A stretch of DNA of 64,000 bases from an uncultured Bacteroides sp. (GTDB taxonomy: Bacteria > Bacteroidota > Bacteroidia > Bacteroidales > Bacteroidaceae), in contig CASDXF010000026.1 of NCBI GenBank assembly GCA_949285075.1, positions 1-64,000 on the forward strand, in the 5' to 3' direction. Positions within the stretch are counted from its first letter, which is position 1, and the number at the start of each line of letters is the position of its first letter. Both the position numbers and the translations under genes were made by a program. The notes below the pieces were generated by a model. The model ran no database searches. It was given only the letters and a program-made list of their open reading frames with translations, and was not told the DNA's origin. Below, in pieces: positions 55,708 through 64,000 of this stretch.

Positions 55708-57924
55708 ATGAAAAGACTGATTTTCTTGGTATTTATTTCACTGCTCATTTTATCTGTCCCCTTTTCTGCCCTCGCTCAGCAAGAGCGTAAGAAAGTGGGT
55801 GTGGTTCTTAGCGGAGGAGGAGCGAAAGGCGTGGCCCACATCAAGGCGCTCAAGGTAATCGAAGAGGCCGGACTGCCTATCGACTATATCGTGGGAACCA
55901 GTATGGGAGCCATCGTCGGCGGACTATACGCCATCGGCTATACGCCGGAGCAGTTGGACAGCATGGTGAGAAAACAGAACTGGAACTATCTGCTGAGCGA
56001 CAAGATAAAGCGAAGCTCGATGTCACTGACCGACCGGGAGCGGTCGGAAAAGTTCATCGTGTCTCTCCCTTTCAACAAGACTCCGAAAGATGTCGCTGAA
56101 GGAGGGTTGATAAAAGGACAGAATCTGGCCGACCTCTTTTCAGACTTGACGATGGGGTATCACGACTCGATAAGCTTCAACAAGCTGCCCATCCCGTTCG
56201 CCTGCGTGTCGGCCAACGTGGTAAACGGCGAGCAAATCGTATTCCATAGCGGAGTGCTGTCTACGGCCATAAGGGCCAGTATGGCTATCCCCGGAGTATT
56301 TACGCCGGTACGCTTGGACAGCATGGTGTTGGTTGACGGAGGAATGGTGAATAACTTTCCGGTGGACGTGGCGAAGGAGATGGGAGCGGATATCATCATC
56401 GGGGTAGACGTGCAGAGTGCGTTAAAGGGGGTAGACAAGCTGAACAGCGCGGCCGATATCCTGACGCAGGTCGTGGACTTGACCTGTCAGGGAAAGCACG
56501 AGAACAACGTCGGCATGACAGACACGTACATACGGGTAAACGTGGAAGGGTATTCATCGGCCAGCTTTAACAGAGCGAGCATCGACACGCTAATGAGAAG
56601 AGGAGAGGAAGCGGCGAGGGCGCAATGGGAATCGCTAATCGCGTTGAAGGAGAAAATCGGACTGCCGGAGGACTATATGCCCAAACGGCACGGGCCGTAC
56701 ACTTCGCTCTCGAACTCGCATACGATTTACGTGACGGAAATCACCTTTGAGGGAGCGGAAAAGAAAGACGAGAAATGGCTGATGAAGAAATGCGACCTGA
56801 AGGAGAACAGTGAGATTACGGCATTGCAGATAGAGCAGGCCTTGCAGCAGCTCAGGGGAAGCCAGTCATACTCGGGAGCGAGCTATCGGCTGATAGACAC
56901 GCCGCACGGATACAAGTTAGCCTTCTTTCTGGAGGACAAGTACGAGAAGAGCATCAATCTCGGCATACGCTTCGATTCGCAGGATATCGCGTCGGTGTTA
57001 GTGAACGGAACGGCGGACTTAAAGACGAAGATTCCATCGAGGGTATCGTTCACCGGAAGGTTGGGAAAGCGGTATACCGCCCGGATAGACTACCTGATAG
57101 AGCCGATGCTGCAACGGAACTTCAACCTTTCGTATATGTTCCAGTACAATGACATCAACATCTACGACGAGGGAAGCCGGGCCTACAACGTGACGTACAA
57201 TTACCATTTGGCCGAGTTAGGATTCTCCGACGTGTGGTACAGAAACTTCCGGTTCGGCTTCGGACTGAGATTTGAATACTATAAGTATAAAGACTTCCTC
57301 GTGAAAAATCAGGAGTTCGCCGGAACGGATGTCGAGTCGCAGCACTTCCTGAGCTACTTCGCCCAAGTGCGCTACAACACTTTCGACAAAGGGTATTTCC
57401 CCTCGAAAGGCAGCGACTTTCAGGCTTCCTACTCGATTTACACGGACAATATGGCGACGTACGAGGACCGCGCCCCCTTCTCGGCGCTGCAAGCGTCGTG
57501 GGCCAGTGTCATCCCCATCACCCGAAGGCTGTCGGTAGTCCCCACCATTTATGGCCGGGTGCTGATAGGGAGGGATTTCCCCTACCCGATGCAGAACGCC
57601 ATAGGCGGAGAGACTTACGGGTTCTACCTACCGCAACAATTACCGCTCGCGGGCGTAAAGGACGTAGAGCTGACGGACAACAGCGTCATGATGGCCGGAA
57701 TAAAGCTGCGCCAACGGATGGGAAGCATACACTACCTAATCCTGAATCTCAATTACGGGTTGGCGAAAAGCAACTTCTTTGAACTGCTGAAAGGAGAGCA
57801 AATGTACGGCGTAAGCGCAGGATACGGCATGGACAGTATGTTTGGCCCGTTAGAGATTTCTTTCGGCTATTCAAACCGGACGGATAAAGGCAGCTGTTTC
57901 GTGAACTTAGGATATTACTTTTAA
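55708..57924 (+). CDS. Patatin-like phospholipase with POTRA and outer-membrane barrel (PlpD-like)
   Basis: 738 residues. Signal peptide (PFSALAQQ, about 23). Patatin domain (about 30-225): oxyanion hole LSGGGAKGVAHI, nucleophile Ser in GTSMGAIVGG, catalytic Asp in VDGGMVNNFPV. Then a POTRA-like domain (about 340-420, YVTEITFEGAEKKDEKWLMK) and a 16-strand-type surface-antigen barrel to the C terminus, ending in LGYYF with an aromatic last residue, the usual outer-membrane signal. This is the type V secretion-like PlpD layout, which places a lipase at the outer membrane. Confidence 0.92.
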   Translation: MKRLIFLVFISLLILSVPFSALAQQERKKVGVVLSGGGAKGVAHIKALKVIEEAGLPIDYIVGTSMGAIVGGLYAIGYTPEQLDSMVRKQNWNYLLSDKIKRSSMSLTDRERSEKFIVSLPFNKTPKDVAEGGLIKGQNLADLFSDLTMGYHDSISFNKLPIPFACVSANVVNGEQIVFHSGVLSTAIRASMAIPGVFTPVRLDSMVLVDGGMVNNFPVDVAKEMGADIIIGVDVQSALKGVDKLNSAADILTQVVDLTCQGKHENNVGMTDTYIRVNVEGYSSASFNRASIDTLMRRGEEAARAQWESLIALKEKIGLPEDYMPKRHGPYTSLSNSHTIYVTEITFEGAEKKDEKWLMKKCDLKENSEITALQIEQALQQLRGSQSYSGASYRLIDTPHGYKLAFFLEDKYEKSINLGIRFDSQDIASVLVNGTADLKTKIPSRVSFTGRLGKRYTARIDYLIEPMLQRNFNLSYMFQYNDINIYDEGSRAYNVTYNYHLAELGFSDVWYRNFRFGFGLRFEYYKYKDFLVKNQEFAGTDVESQHFLSYFAQVRYNTFDKGYFPSKGSDFQASYSIYTDNMATYEDRAPFSALQASWASVIPITRRLSVVPTIYGRVLIGRDFPYPMQNAIGGETYGFYLPQQLPLAGVKDVELTDNSVMMAGIKLRQRMGSIHYLILNLNYGLAKSNFFELLKGEQMYGVSAGYGMDSMFGPLEISFGYSNRTDKGSCFVNLGYYF

Positions 57925-58019
57925 CGAGGGGGCTTACCAGACACCAATGCCCCGCCGCCGTCTGTTATGATTCAAAAAGGGACGATAACGTATCGGCCTC
58001 CGAGAGCAAAAAGGATTTT

Positions 58020-58579
58020 CTTAAAAACAGAACATTCTGAAAAATGGAATATTTTGATGCCTCTACAACGCGATAATTCCGACTGGAGTACGGCCCAATC
58101 GAAAAGAACGCGTGGAATCGGCGTTAGCGAAATTCAGGATGTCAGCGAATCGGTCGTTAGATTGACACATTTACCGTTTTAACGTTAGATTTATTTCTTA
58201 TCGCTTCAATATAAGTCCATATCGTGTGATATGGACAAATTTTTCTCGTTCAAAAAATAAGGGTTGTTAGAAGCTAAAAAACGTAAAAATCCCGTCCAAA
58301 CCGCCGAAATGGGCATTCTTTATTCTCCATTCTTAATTCTTCATTTGTCAGACAAGGCTACGGCTCATGAGAAACAGGGCAGCGGCTCGTGAGCTGAAGG
58401 GCGGAGACTCACGAGCGGAAGCCCTTCGCGACCTCCCCAAAAGGAGTTCAAAATGAATATTTATGCAGTTTTGCCCCCGAAATATGCAGTTTTTATGCAC
58501 TTTTTATGCAGTCTGGCCGCTAAAAGCGGAGGAGTTAACGGATTTCTTTTCGGGGAAAATCTTAAAAACAGAACATTTT
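58020..58579 (+). repeat. Dispersed repeat, copy 5
   Basis: 560 bp, the best match to copy 2. Left end CTTAAAAACAGAACATTCTG and right end GGGGAAAATCTTAAAAACAG then AACATTTT, so both ends carry CTTAAAAACAGAACATT as a direct repeat. A 9-bp stem GTCCATATC-GTGT-GATATGGAC (58215-58236), the words GGCTCATGAG, GGCTCGTGAG and CTCACGAGC (58350-58420), and three TTTATGCAGTTTT-type words (58464-58510) are inside. It sits between the patatin and macroglobulin genes, 124 bp upstream of the latter's ATG. Confidence 0.88.
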
Positions 58580-58666
58580 TCCGCAAGAATCGCATCGGGA
58601 AAAACTTATTTTACAAAGACGCGCAGAAATTAAGCGTATATCCGAAGGAAATCATTTGAAAATCCG

Positions 58667-58674
58667 TATATTTG
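58667..58674 (+). promoter_or_regulatory. Predicted -7 box of the macroglobulin gene
   Basis: TATATTTG, 29 bp before the ATG at 58704. Confidence 0.55.
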
Positions 58675-58703
58675 TTCATTGAATCACCCAAAACACTACC
58701 GCT

Positions 58704-61700
58704 ATGAAACGAGCAGTTTTTACACACAACCAGATTACACGTTTGGTACTCCTCATTTGGCTTGGTACTATATTCTACTCATGCGCCCACAAAGGTGAAG
58801 ACATTACCCCCTCCATTGAATACGCTCCCTACATCAACGCCTATACGGGCGGAGTCATCTCCTCGGCCAACTCAACCATCCGCATTGAACTGGCCCAAGA
58901 CCAGCCTATGGTGGAAATCGGAAGCAAAATAGCGGAGAATCCGTTCTACTTCTCCCCCACCCTGAAGGGAGAGGCGCAGTGGATAGACAGCCGCACCATC
59001 GAGTTTATACCCGAAAAGGGCAGCCTAAAGCCGGGCGATCTTTATAAGGCGGAGTTCGACCTCGGCCGATTCGTCGACGTGGACAAGCGACTGGAGAAGT
59101 TCATATTCTCGTTCCGGGTATTGGAACGCAACTTCACATTGTCCGCCAACACGGACTTGCAGTTCGACGCAGCCACGATAGAAGGCACGCTGCTGTTCAG
59201 CGACGCCATGTCCAAAGAGGAGGTAAAAGGCATACTCACCACGGACAACGCCGCGACCATCGAGGTAAGCGCCACGGAACAGCCTAACCGCTATCAGTTC
59301 CAAATTAGGCAGATAGAAAGGAAGGACCAAGACTACCGCTTAAAAGTCATCGCGGACGGCGAGCCCATAGGCGTTGACCATAAAGAGGAGTTGGAAGTCC
59401 TGATTCCGGCACGGAGCAAGTTCCGCTTCTTGGACGCTCAATATGTCAGCCAGTCCGAGAACGGCATCATGATTTCCTTCTCCGACCCGGTATCCACGCG
59501 GCAGAACTTAAACGGCCTCATCGAAATCAAGGAAATCCCCCATCCCGTTTTCCAAGTGAAAGGCAACAAGGTATTCGTCTACTTTGAGGCTACGCAGTCG
59601 GACAACCTGACGCTGCAAATACACGAGGGCATCCAGAACGAGCATAACGAGCCACTGGGCACGTCGCACACCCTCTCCTTAGACGTGCCGTCGCTCAAGC
59701 CGCAGGTAGAAATGAGCTCGTCCGCCGCCATACTGCCCGACTCCAAGAATCTGGTCGTGCCCTTCCGGGCCGTCAACCTGCGGGCGGTAGACGTAAGCAT
59801 CATCCGAATCTTCGAGAAAAACGTACTCATGTTCATGCAGAGCAATTCGCTCTCCTCAGCCAACGAGCTGCGACGCTCAGGAAGGCTGATTTACCGGAAG
59901 ACGCTTCAGCTCGACGGAGACCCGTCGAAGAATGTCCACCAATGGGAGAATTACTCGCTCGACCTTACCGGACTAATCCACCAAGAGCCCGGAGCCATCT
60001 ACCGGGTGATACTCTCCTTCAGGCAGGAATACTCCGCGTATCCGTGCGGAGGAGAAGAGAGCGGTACGCCACTCACGGAAGCCCCAAGCGGGTTCTTGAC
60101 GAGAATCGGAGAAGGAACGCCCTCGGAGCAAGAGGAAGCGGAATGGGACGTGCCGAACGCGTACTACTATTACAGCGGCAACGCGTCCGCCGACTGGAGT
60201 CTGTACAACTGGAAAGAAAGGAACAATCCCTGCCATCCCACCTACTACATGATGTCCGAACGGGCGGCATCGTGCAATGTCTACGCCTCCAACTTGGGGG
60301 TTATCGTAAAGCGGAACACGCTCAACAAGCTATGGATTACCGTAAACGACATACTCAGCACGCGGCCGGTTAAGGAGGCTGAAATCACCGTCTACAACTT
60401 CCAGTTGCAGCCAATCGGGAAAGGGCAGACGGACGGCGAAGGTTTTGCGGAAATCGCCCCGGAGGGCGTTCCCTTCATCATCGTGGCCGAATCGGAGGGG
60501 CAGAAGGGATATGTACGTGTCGTTGAGGGCGAGGAGTTATCCGTAAGCCGCTTCGACGTGGGAGGCAAAGACATACCCAAAGGACTGAAAGGATTCATCT
60601 ACGGAGAAAGGGGCGTGTGGAGACCCGGAGACACGCTGCACGTCTCGTTCATACTGGAAGACCGGAAAAAGAGAATCCCCGACAAGCATCCGGTGTCCTT
60701 AGAGATATACAATCCCAAAGGGCAGTTCTATACCAAGACGGTTTCCACGCAAGGGGTCAACGGCCTCTACGCCTTCCACATCCCGACCAAAGCCAGTGAC
60801 CCGACGGGGACGTGGCAGGCTTACGTCAAGGTGGGTGGAAGCACTTTCCACAAAAGCCTGCTCATAGAGACGGTCAAGGCGAACCGGCTAAAGATTAACC
60901 TGAACGTGCCGGGTGTAGTGGAGGCGGGAAAGGGCAAGATTCCCGTGTCCCTATCCTCTTCATGGCTGACCGGCGCAAAGGCTTCAAGGCTAAAGGCTAA
61001 GGTGGAAATGTCCTTATCCAAAGTGAATACCCAATTCAAGGACTATCCGTCGTACAGCTTCAACGACCCGGCGACCGACTTCACCTCCGTCAAGTCGGAG
61101 GTGTTTAGCGGCGTGTTGGATACGGAGGGAAAGACGAGCTTTAACCTGTCATCGCCGTCCTCGGCTCAGGCTCCGGGTATGCTGAACGCCACGTTCACCA
61201 CCCGTGTATTCGAGCCGGGAGGCGACGCAAGCGTATATACGCAGACCGTTCCCTACTCTCCCTACGCATCCTATGTAGGGATTGACCTGAATCAGCCTCA
61301 GAACGGCAAACACTTTGAAACGGACCAAGACCTTACGTTCGATGTCGTAACGGTGGACTGCCGGGGAAACGCGGTCAGTCGCTCCAATCTGGAATATCGG
61401 GTCTATAAGATAGACTGGAGCTGGTGGTGGGAGAAGAACGACAACTCGTTCAGCAATTACGTCAACAGCAGCTCGATAACCCCGATAGCGAGCGGAAACC
61501 TGCAAACGGACAAGGGAAAAACGAACTTCAAGTTCCGGATTAACTATCCGGAATGGGGACGCTATTTGATATATGTAAAGGACAAGGAAAGCGGACACGC
61601 CACAGGAGGCACCATCTATGTAGACTGGCCCGAATGGAGAGGACGCTCCAAGCGGAACAACCCGGATGGCATCCAGATGCTGTCGTTCTCCTTAGACAAG

Positions 61701-64000
61701 GAGTCCTACGAGATAGGCGAGACCGTAACCGCCATTATCCCCGCGTCGGCCGGCGGACGGGCGTTACTGTCTCTCGAAAACGGCTCTACGGTGCTGTGGC
61801 AGAAGTGGACGGAAGTTTCCGAAAAGCAGGACACCAAAATCACGTTCGAGGCAACTCCCGAAATGGCTCCCAACGCATACCTGCACATCAGCCTATTGCA
61901 ACCGCACGCGCAAACCGTCAACGATTTGCCTATCCGGATGTACGGCATCGTGCCCGTATTCGTAACGAACAGGCAGACCGTACTCCAACCCCGAATCGAC
62001 ATGGCCGAAACGCTACGTCCCGAAACCGACTTCAAGGTGACGGTAAGCGAAAAGGACGGCAGGCCCATGACCTATACGCTGGCCGTCGTGGACGAAGGAC
62101 TATTAGACCTGACCAACTTCAAGACTCCCGAACCGTGGAACGAGTTTTACGCCCGCGAAGCGTTGGGGATTCGCACATGGGATATGTACGATAACGTCTT
62201 AGGAGCCTTCGCCGGAAAGTATCCCTCGCTGTTCAGCATAGGAGGTGACGCTACACTGAAGCCCGCCGATACGAAGGCCAACCGCTTCAAGCCCGTGGTC
62301 AAGTTTGTCGGGCCTTTCTATATCGGCAAGAACGAACGGCGCACGCATACCCTCAGACTACCGATGTACGTAGGCTCAATACGGGCAATGGTGGTAGCCG
62401 CCCAAGACGGCGCTTACGGACAAGCGGAAAAAACGGTCAGCGTGAAAGCTCCGCTAATGATGCTATCCACATTACCGCGGAGGCTCAGTACGCAAGAGGA
62501 AATAACCGTCCCGGTGAACATATTCGCTATGGAGAATCAAGTAAAGGAAGTGAGCGTCTCGATTCAGGCGTCGGGCGACTGCGTACGGCTCAACGGCTCA
62601 AGTCAGCAAACGCTAACTTTCAATCAACCGGGAGACCAACTGTGCTTCTTCAATATTCGGACGACCGACCGGACGGGAAAAGCCACTATCCGGTTAACAG
62701 CCAATGGAAACGGAATGAAGACGCACGAGACAATAGAGATAGAGGTCTTGAACCCGAACCCAATAGTCACCCTGCGCAAAAGCCAATGGGTAGACAGCGG
62801 AAAGGAGGTCGAGATAGGCTATCAGGCCGCACCGTCCTCCGTCAACAATCAGGTGTATCTGGAAGTCTCCCGTATCCCTTCGGTAGACATCAACCGGAGG
62901 CTGACCTTCTTGTACGGTTATCAGCACCAATGCACGGAACAGCTGACCTCTAAAGTCTTGCCTCTCTTGTTCATCAACCGGTTTAAGACGGTAGAGGAAC
63001 AAGAATTGAAGGAAATAAAGGAGAAGATTCAAGAAGGTACCCAACAAATCTACGCCCGTCAACTGTCCAACGGCGGATTCACGTGTTGGCCCAGCAGCGC
63101 AGTCGCCGACGAATGGGTAACATCGTATGCGGGTATGTTCCTCCTCCTCGCACAAGAAGAGGGCTACGCCGTGCATCCGAGCGTACTGGCCAAATGGAAA
63201 CGCTTCCAACGCATGGCCGCCCAAAACTGGCGCACCGCAAGCAACGAGAGTGAATGGCAACGACAGCAGTCGGAACTGCAACAAGCCTTCCGCCTCTATA
63301 CATTGGCCTTAGCGGGCACGCCGGAATACGGAGCCATGAACCGGATGAAAGAGCAAAAGACCTTATCCGCACAAGCCAAATGGAGACTGGCCGCCGCTTA
63401 CGCCTTGACCGGAAAGATAAAGCCGGCCGAAGAACTGGTGTTCAGCGCAAAGACAACGGTTACGCCTTACGCTGCGGCGGACTTGACTTACGGCTCGTCC
63501 GACCGCGACGAGGCCATGATTCTCGAAACCTTGCTCCTGATGAACCGGACGGAGGAAGCCATGCGACAAGCCCAACTGGTATCACGGAACCTTTCGGGAG
63601 AAGACTGCTTCAATACGCAATCGACCGCTTTCGCCCTAATGGCAATGGGACGCTTGGCGGAGAAGCTATCCGGCACCTTAGCGTTCACATGGAAATGGAA
63701 CGGCAAGCAGCAGCCGACCGTAAAGTCGACTAAAGCCGTATTTGAACAGGAACTGGCCAACGCCGGAGCAAAAGGAAGCGTATCCGTCAGGAATGAAGGA
63801 GATGGAGCGCTGAACGTTGACGTAATCACACGGACTCAACCGCTGAACGACACCTTGCCCGCCATATCGAATCACCTTCGGCTGAACGTAAGCTATACGG
63901 ACATAGCCGGAGCTCCCATTTCAATCGGCAACATTAAGCAGGGAAGCGACTTCACCGCTATGGTAACCGTCGCAAATATCAGTAACTCGTCCGACTATAA
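58704..64000 (+). CDS. Bacterial alpha-2-macroglobulin lipoprotein (3' end outside window)
   Basis: Open from ATG 58704 to the window edge, at least 1765 residues. Signal region and lipobox IFYSCAHKG (Cys about 24). A series of macroglobulin beta domains leads to the family core LSFSLDKESYEIGETV and VTVSEKDGRPMTYTLAVVDE (about 1115-1130). The thioester motif C1410-T-E-Q follows YGYQHQ, and an alpha-toroid (about 1420-1670, LSNGGFTCWPSS, AVADEWVTSYAGMFLLLA) comes after. Such proteins trap host or competitor proteases at the cell surface. In other bacteria a pbpC gene often follows; that would lie beyond the window. Confidence 0.92.
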   Translation, partial: MKRAVFTHNQITRLVLLIWLGTIFYSCAHKGEDITPSIEYAPYINAYTGGVISSANSTIRIELAQDQPMVEIGSKIAENPFYFSPTLKGEAQWIDSRTIEFIPEKGSLKPGDLYKAEFDLGRFVDVDKRLEKFIFSFRVLERNFTLSANTDLQFDAATIEGTLLFSDAMSKEEVKGILTTDNAATIEVSATEQPNRYQFQIRQIERKDQDYRLKVIADGEPIGVDHKEELEVLIPARSKFRFLDAQYVSQSENGIMISFSDPVSTRQNLNGLIEIKEIPHPVFQVKGNKVFVYFEATQSDNLTLQIHEGIQNEHNEPLGTSHTLSLDVPSLKPQVEMSSSAAILPDSKNLVVPFRAVNLRAVDVSIIRIFEKNVLMFMQSNSLSSANELRRSGRLIYRKTLQLDGDPSKNVHQWENYSLDLTGLIHQEPGAIYRVILSFRQEYSAYPCGGEESGTPLTEAPSGFLTRIGEGTPSEQEEAEWDVPNAYYYYSGNASADWSLYNWKERNNPCHPTYYMMSERAASCNVYASNLGVIVKRNTLNKLWITVNDILSTRPVKEAEITVYNFQLQPIGKGQTDGEGFAEIAPEGVPFIIVAESEGQKGYVRVVEGEELSVSRFDVGGKDIPKGLKGFIYGERGVWRPGDTLHVSFILEDRKKRIPDKHPVSLEIYNPKGQFYTKTVSTQGVNGLYAFHIPTKASDPTGTWQAYVKVGGSTFHKSLLIETVKANRLKINLNVPGVVEAGKGKIPVSLSSSWLTGAKASRLKAKVEMSLSKVNTQFKDYPSYSFNDPATDFTSVKSEVFSGVLDTEGKTSFNLSSPSSAQAPGMLNATFTTRVFEPGGDASVYTQTVPYSPYASYVGIDLNQPQNGKHFETDQDLTFDVVTVDCRGNAVSRSNLEYRVYKIDWSWWWEKNDNSFSNYVNSSSITPIASGNLQTDKGKTNFKFRINYPEWGRYLIYVKDKESGHATGGTIYVDWPEWRGRSKRNNPDGIQMLSFSLDKESYEIGETVTAIIPASAGGRALLSLENGSTVLWQKWTEVSEKQDTKITFEATPEMAPNAYLHISLLQPHAQTVNDLPIRMYGIVPVFVTNRQTVLQPRIDMAETLRPETDFKVTVSEKDGRPMTYTLAVVDEGLLDLTNFKTPEPWNEFYAREALGIRTWDMYDNVLGAFAGKYPSLFSIGGDATLKPADTKANRFKPVVKFVGPFYIGKNERRTHTLRLPMYVGSIRAMVVAAQDGAYGQAEKTVSVKAPLMMLSTLPRRLSTQEEITVPVNIFAMENQVKEVSVSIQASGDCVRLNGSSQQTLTFNQPGDQLCFFNIRTTDRTGKATIRLTANGNGMKTHETIEIEVLNPNPIVTLRKSQWVDSGKEVEIGYQAAPSSVNNQVYLEVSRIPSVDINRRLTFLYGYQHQCTEQLTSKVLPLLFINRFKTVEEQELKEIKEKIQEGTQQIYARQLSNGGFTCWPSSAVADEWVTSYAGMFLLLAQEEGYAVHPSVLAKWKRFQRMAAQNWRTASNESEWQRQQSELQQAFRLYTLALAGTPEYGAMNRMKEQKTLSAQAKWRLAAAYALTGKIKPAEELVFSAKTTVTPYAAADLTYGSSDRDEAMILETLLLMNRTEEAMRQAQLVSRNLSGEDCFNTQSTAFALMAMGRLAEKLSGTLAFTWKWNGKQQPTVKSTKAVFEQELANAGAKGSVSVRNEGDGALNVDVITRTQPLNDTLPAISNHLRLNVSYTDIAGAPISIGNIKQGSDFTAMVTVANISNSSDY

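Noticed and set aside
2702-58579. Calling the dispersed element a retron, group II intron or riboswitch
   Set aside because: No reverse transcriptase is nearby, no intron domain V or known aptamer core was recognised, and the genes downstream share no pathway.
61553-62194. 213-codon plus-strand frame inside the macroglobulin gene
   Set aside because: Second frame of a long, clearly coding gene.

Overview
The window looks like the chromosome of a Bacteroidales bacterium (phylum Bacteroidota). Evidence: predicted promoters carry the Bacteroidota -7 box TAnnTTTG (for example guaA, iorA, the his leader); Shine-Dalgarno motifs are weak or absent; and there are order-typical families (DUF3256, NigD-like lipoprotein, Mfa-like fimbrillin, fused HisB, GGGtGRT protein). 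A Tannerella/Parabacteroides-like member is a guess; the genus cannot be fixed from the sequence alone.

Layout. 1-2.7 kb: DUF3256, an EamA exporter and truA (minus strand). 3.2-5.2 kb: a frameshifted P-loop kinase, a Crp/Fnr regulator and a sugar acetyltransferase. 5.4-8.8 kb: guaA, a decayed recQ and tRNA-Glu(CUC). 9-12.7 kb: a Skp/OmpH-like lipoprotein, a small membrane protein, pepD and a secreted EEP hydrolase. 12.7-14.5 kb: a GGGtGRT protein and a NifU-like scaffold. 15.5-25.3 kb: DMP19, NigD-like, Yip1, smpB, metH, a broken nitroreductase, an MltF-type transglycosylase, a Dabb protein and dsbD. 26.1-31.6 kb: a broken porin, pstSCAB and a large GTAC-palindrome array. 31.6-37.9 kb: iorA-iorB-paaK-xpt, mltG, a secreted nuclease and a 34-residue membrane protein. 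39-42.6 kb: a sulfatase and a GH29 fucosidase. 42.6-47.2 kb: hisGDCB behind a histidine-rich leader peptide and attenuator. 47.3-55.4 kb: a fimbrillin/FISUMP lipoprotein and a tripartite RND pump next to a 40-bp tandem repeat. 55.7-64 kb: a patatin/POTRA/barrel protein and an alpha-2-macroglobulin running off the end.

Three features deserve most attention. (1) A dispersed non-coding element of about 490-560 bp is present five times (2702, 14743, 25572, 38147 on the minus strand, 58020). It has conserved ends that are direct rather than inverted repeats, and every copy is co-oriented with, and 124-236 bp upstream of, the next gene. (2) About 20 palindromes centred on GTAC are spaced 22-23 bp apart between pstB and xpt, changing gradually from CCGTACGG to GATGTACATC while mostly keeping dyad symmetry. 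(3) A his attenuator has a 15-codon leader peptide with five consecutive His codons.

Four genes are broken (P-loop kinase, recQ, nitroreductase, phosphate-type porin). recQ has three separate lesions, so real decay rather than sequencing error is likely at least there.
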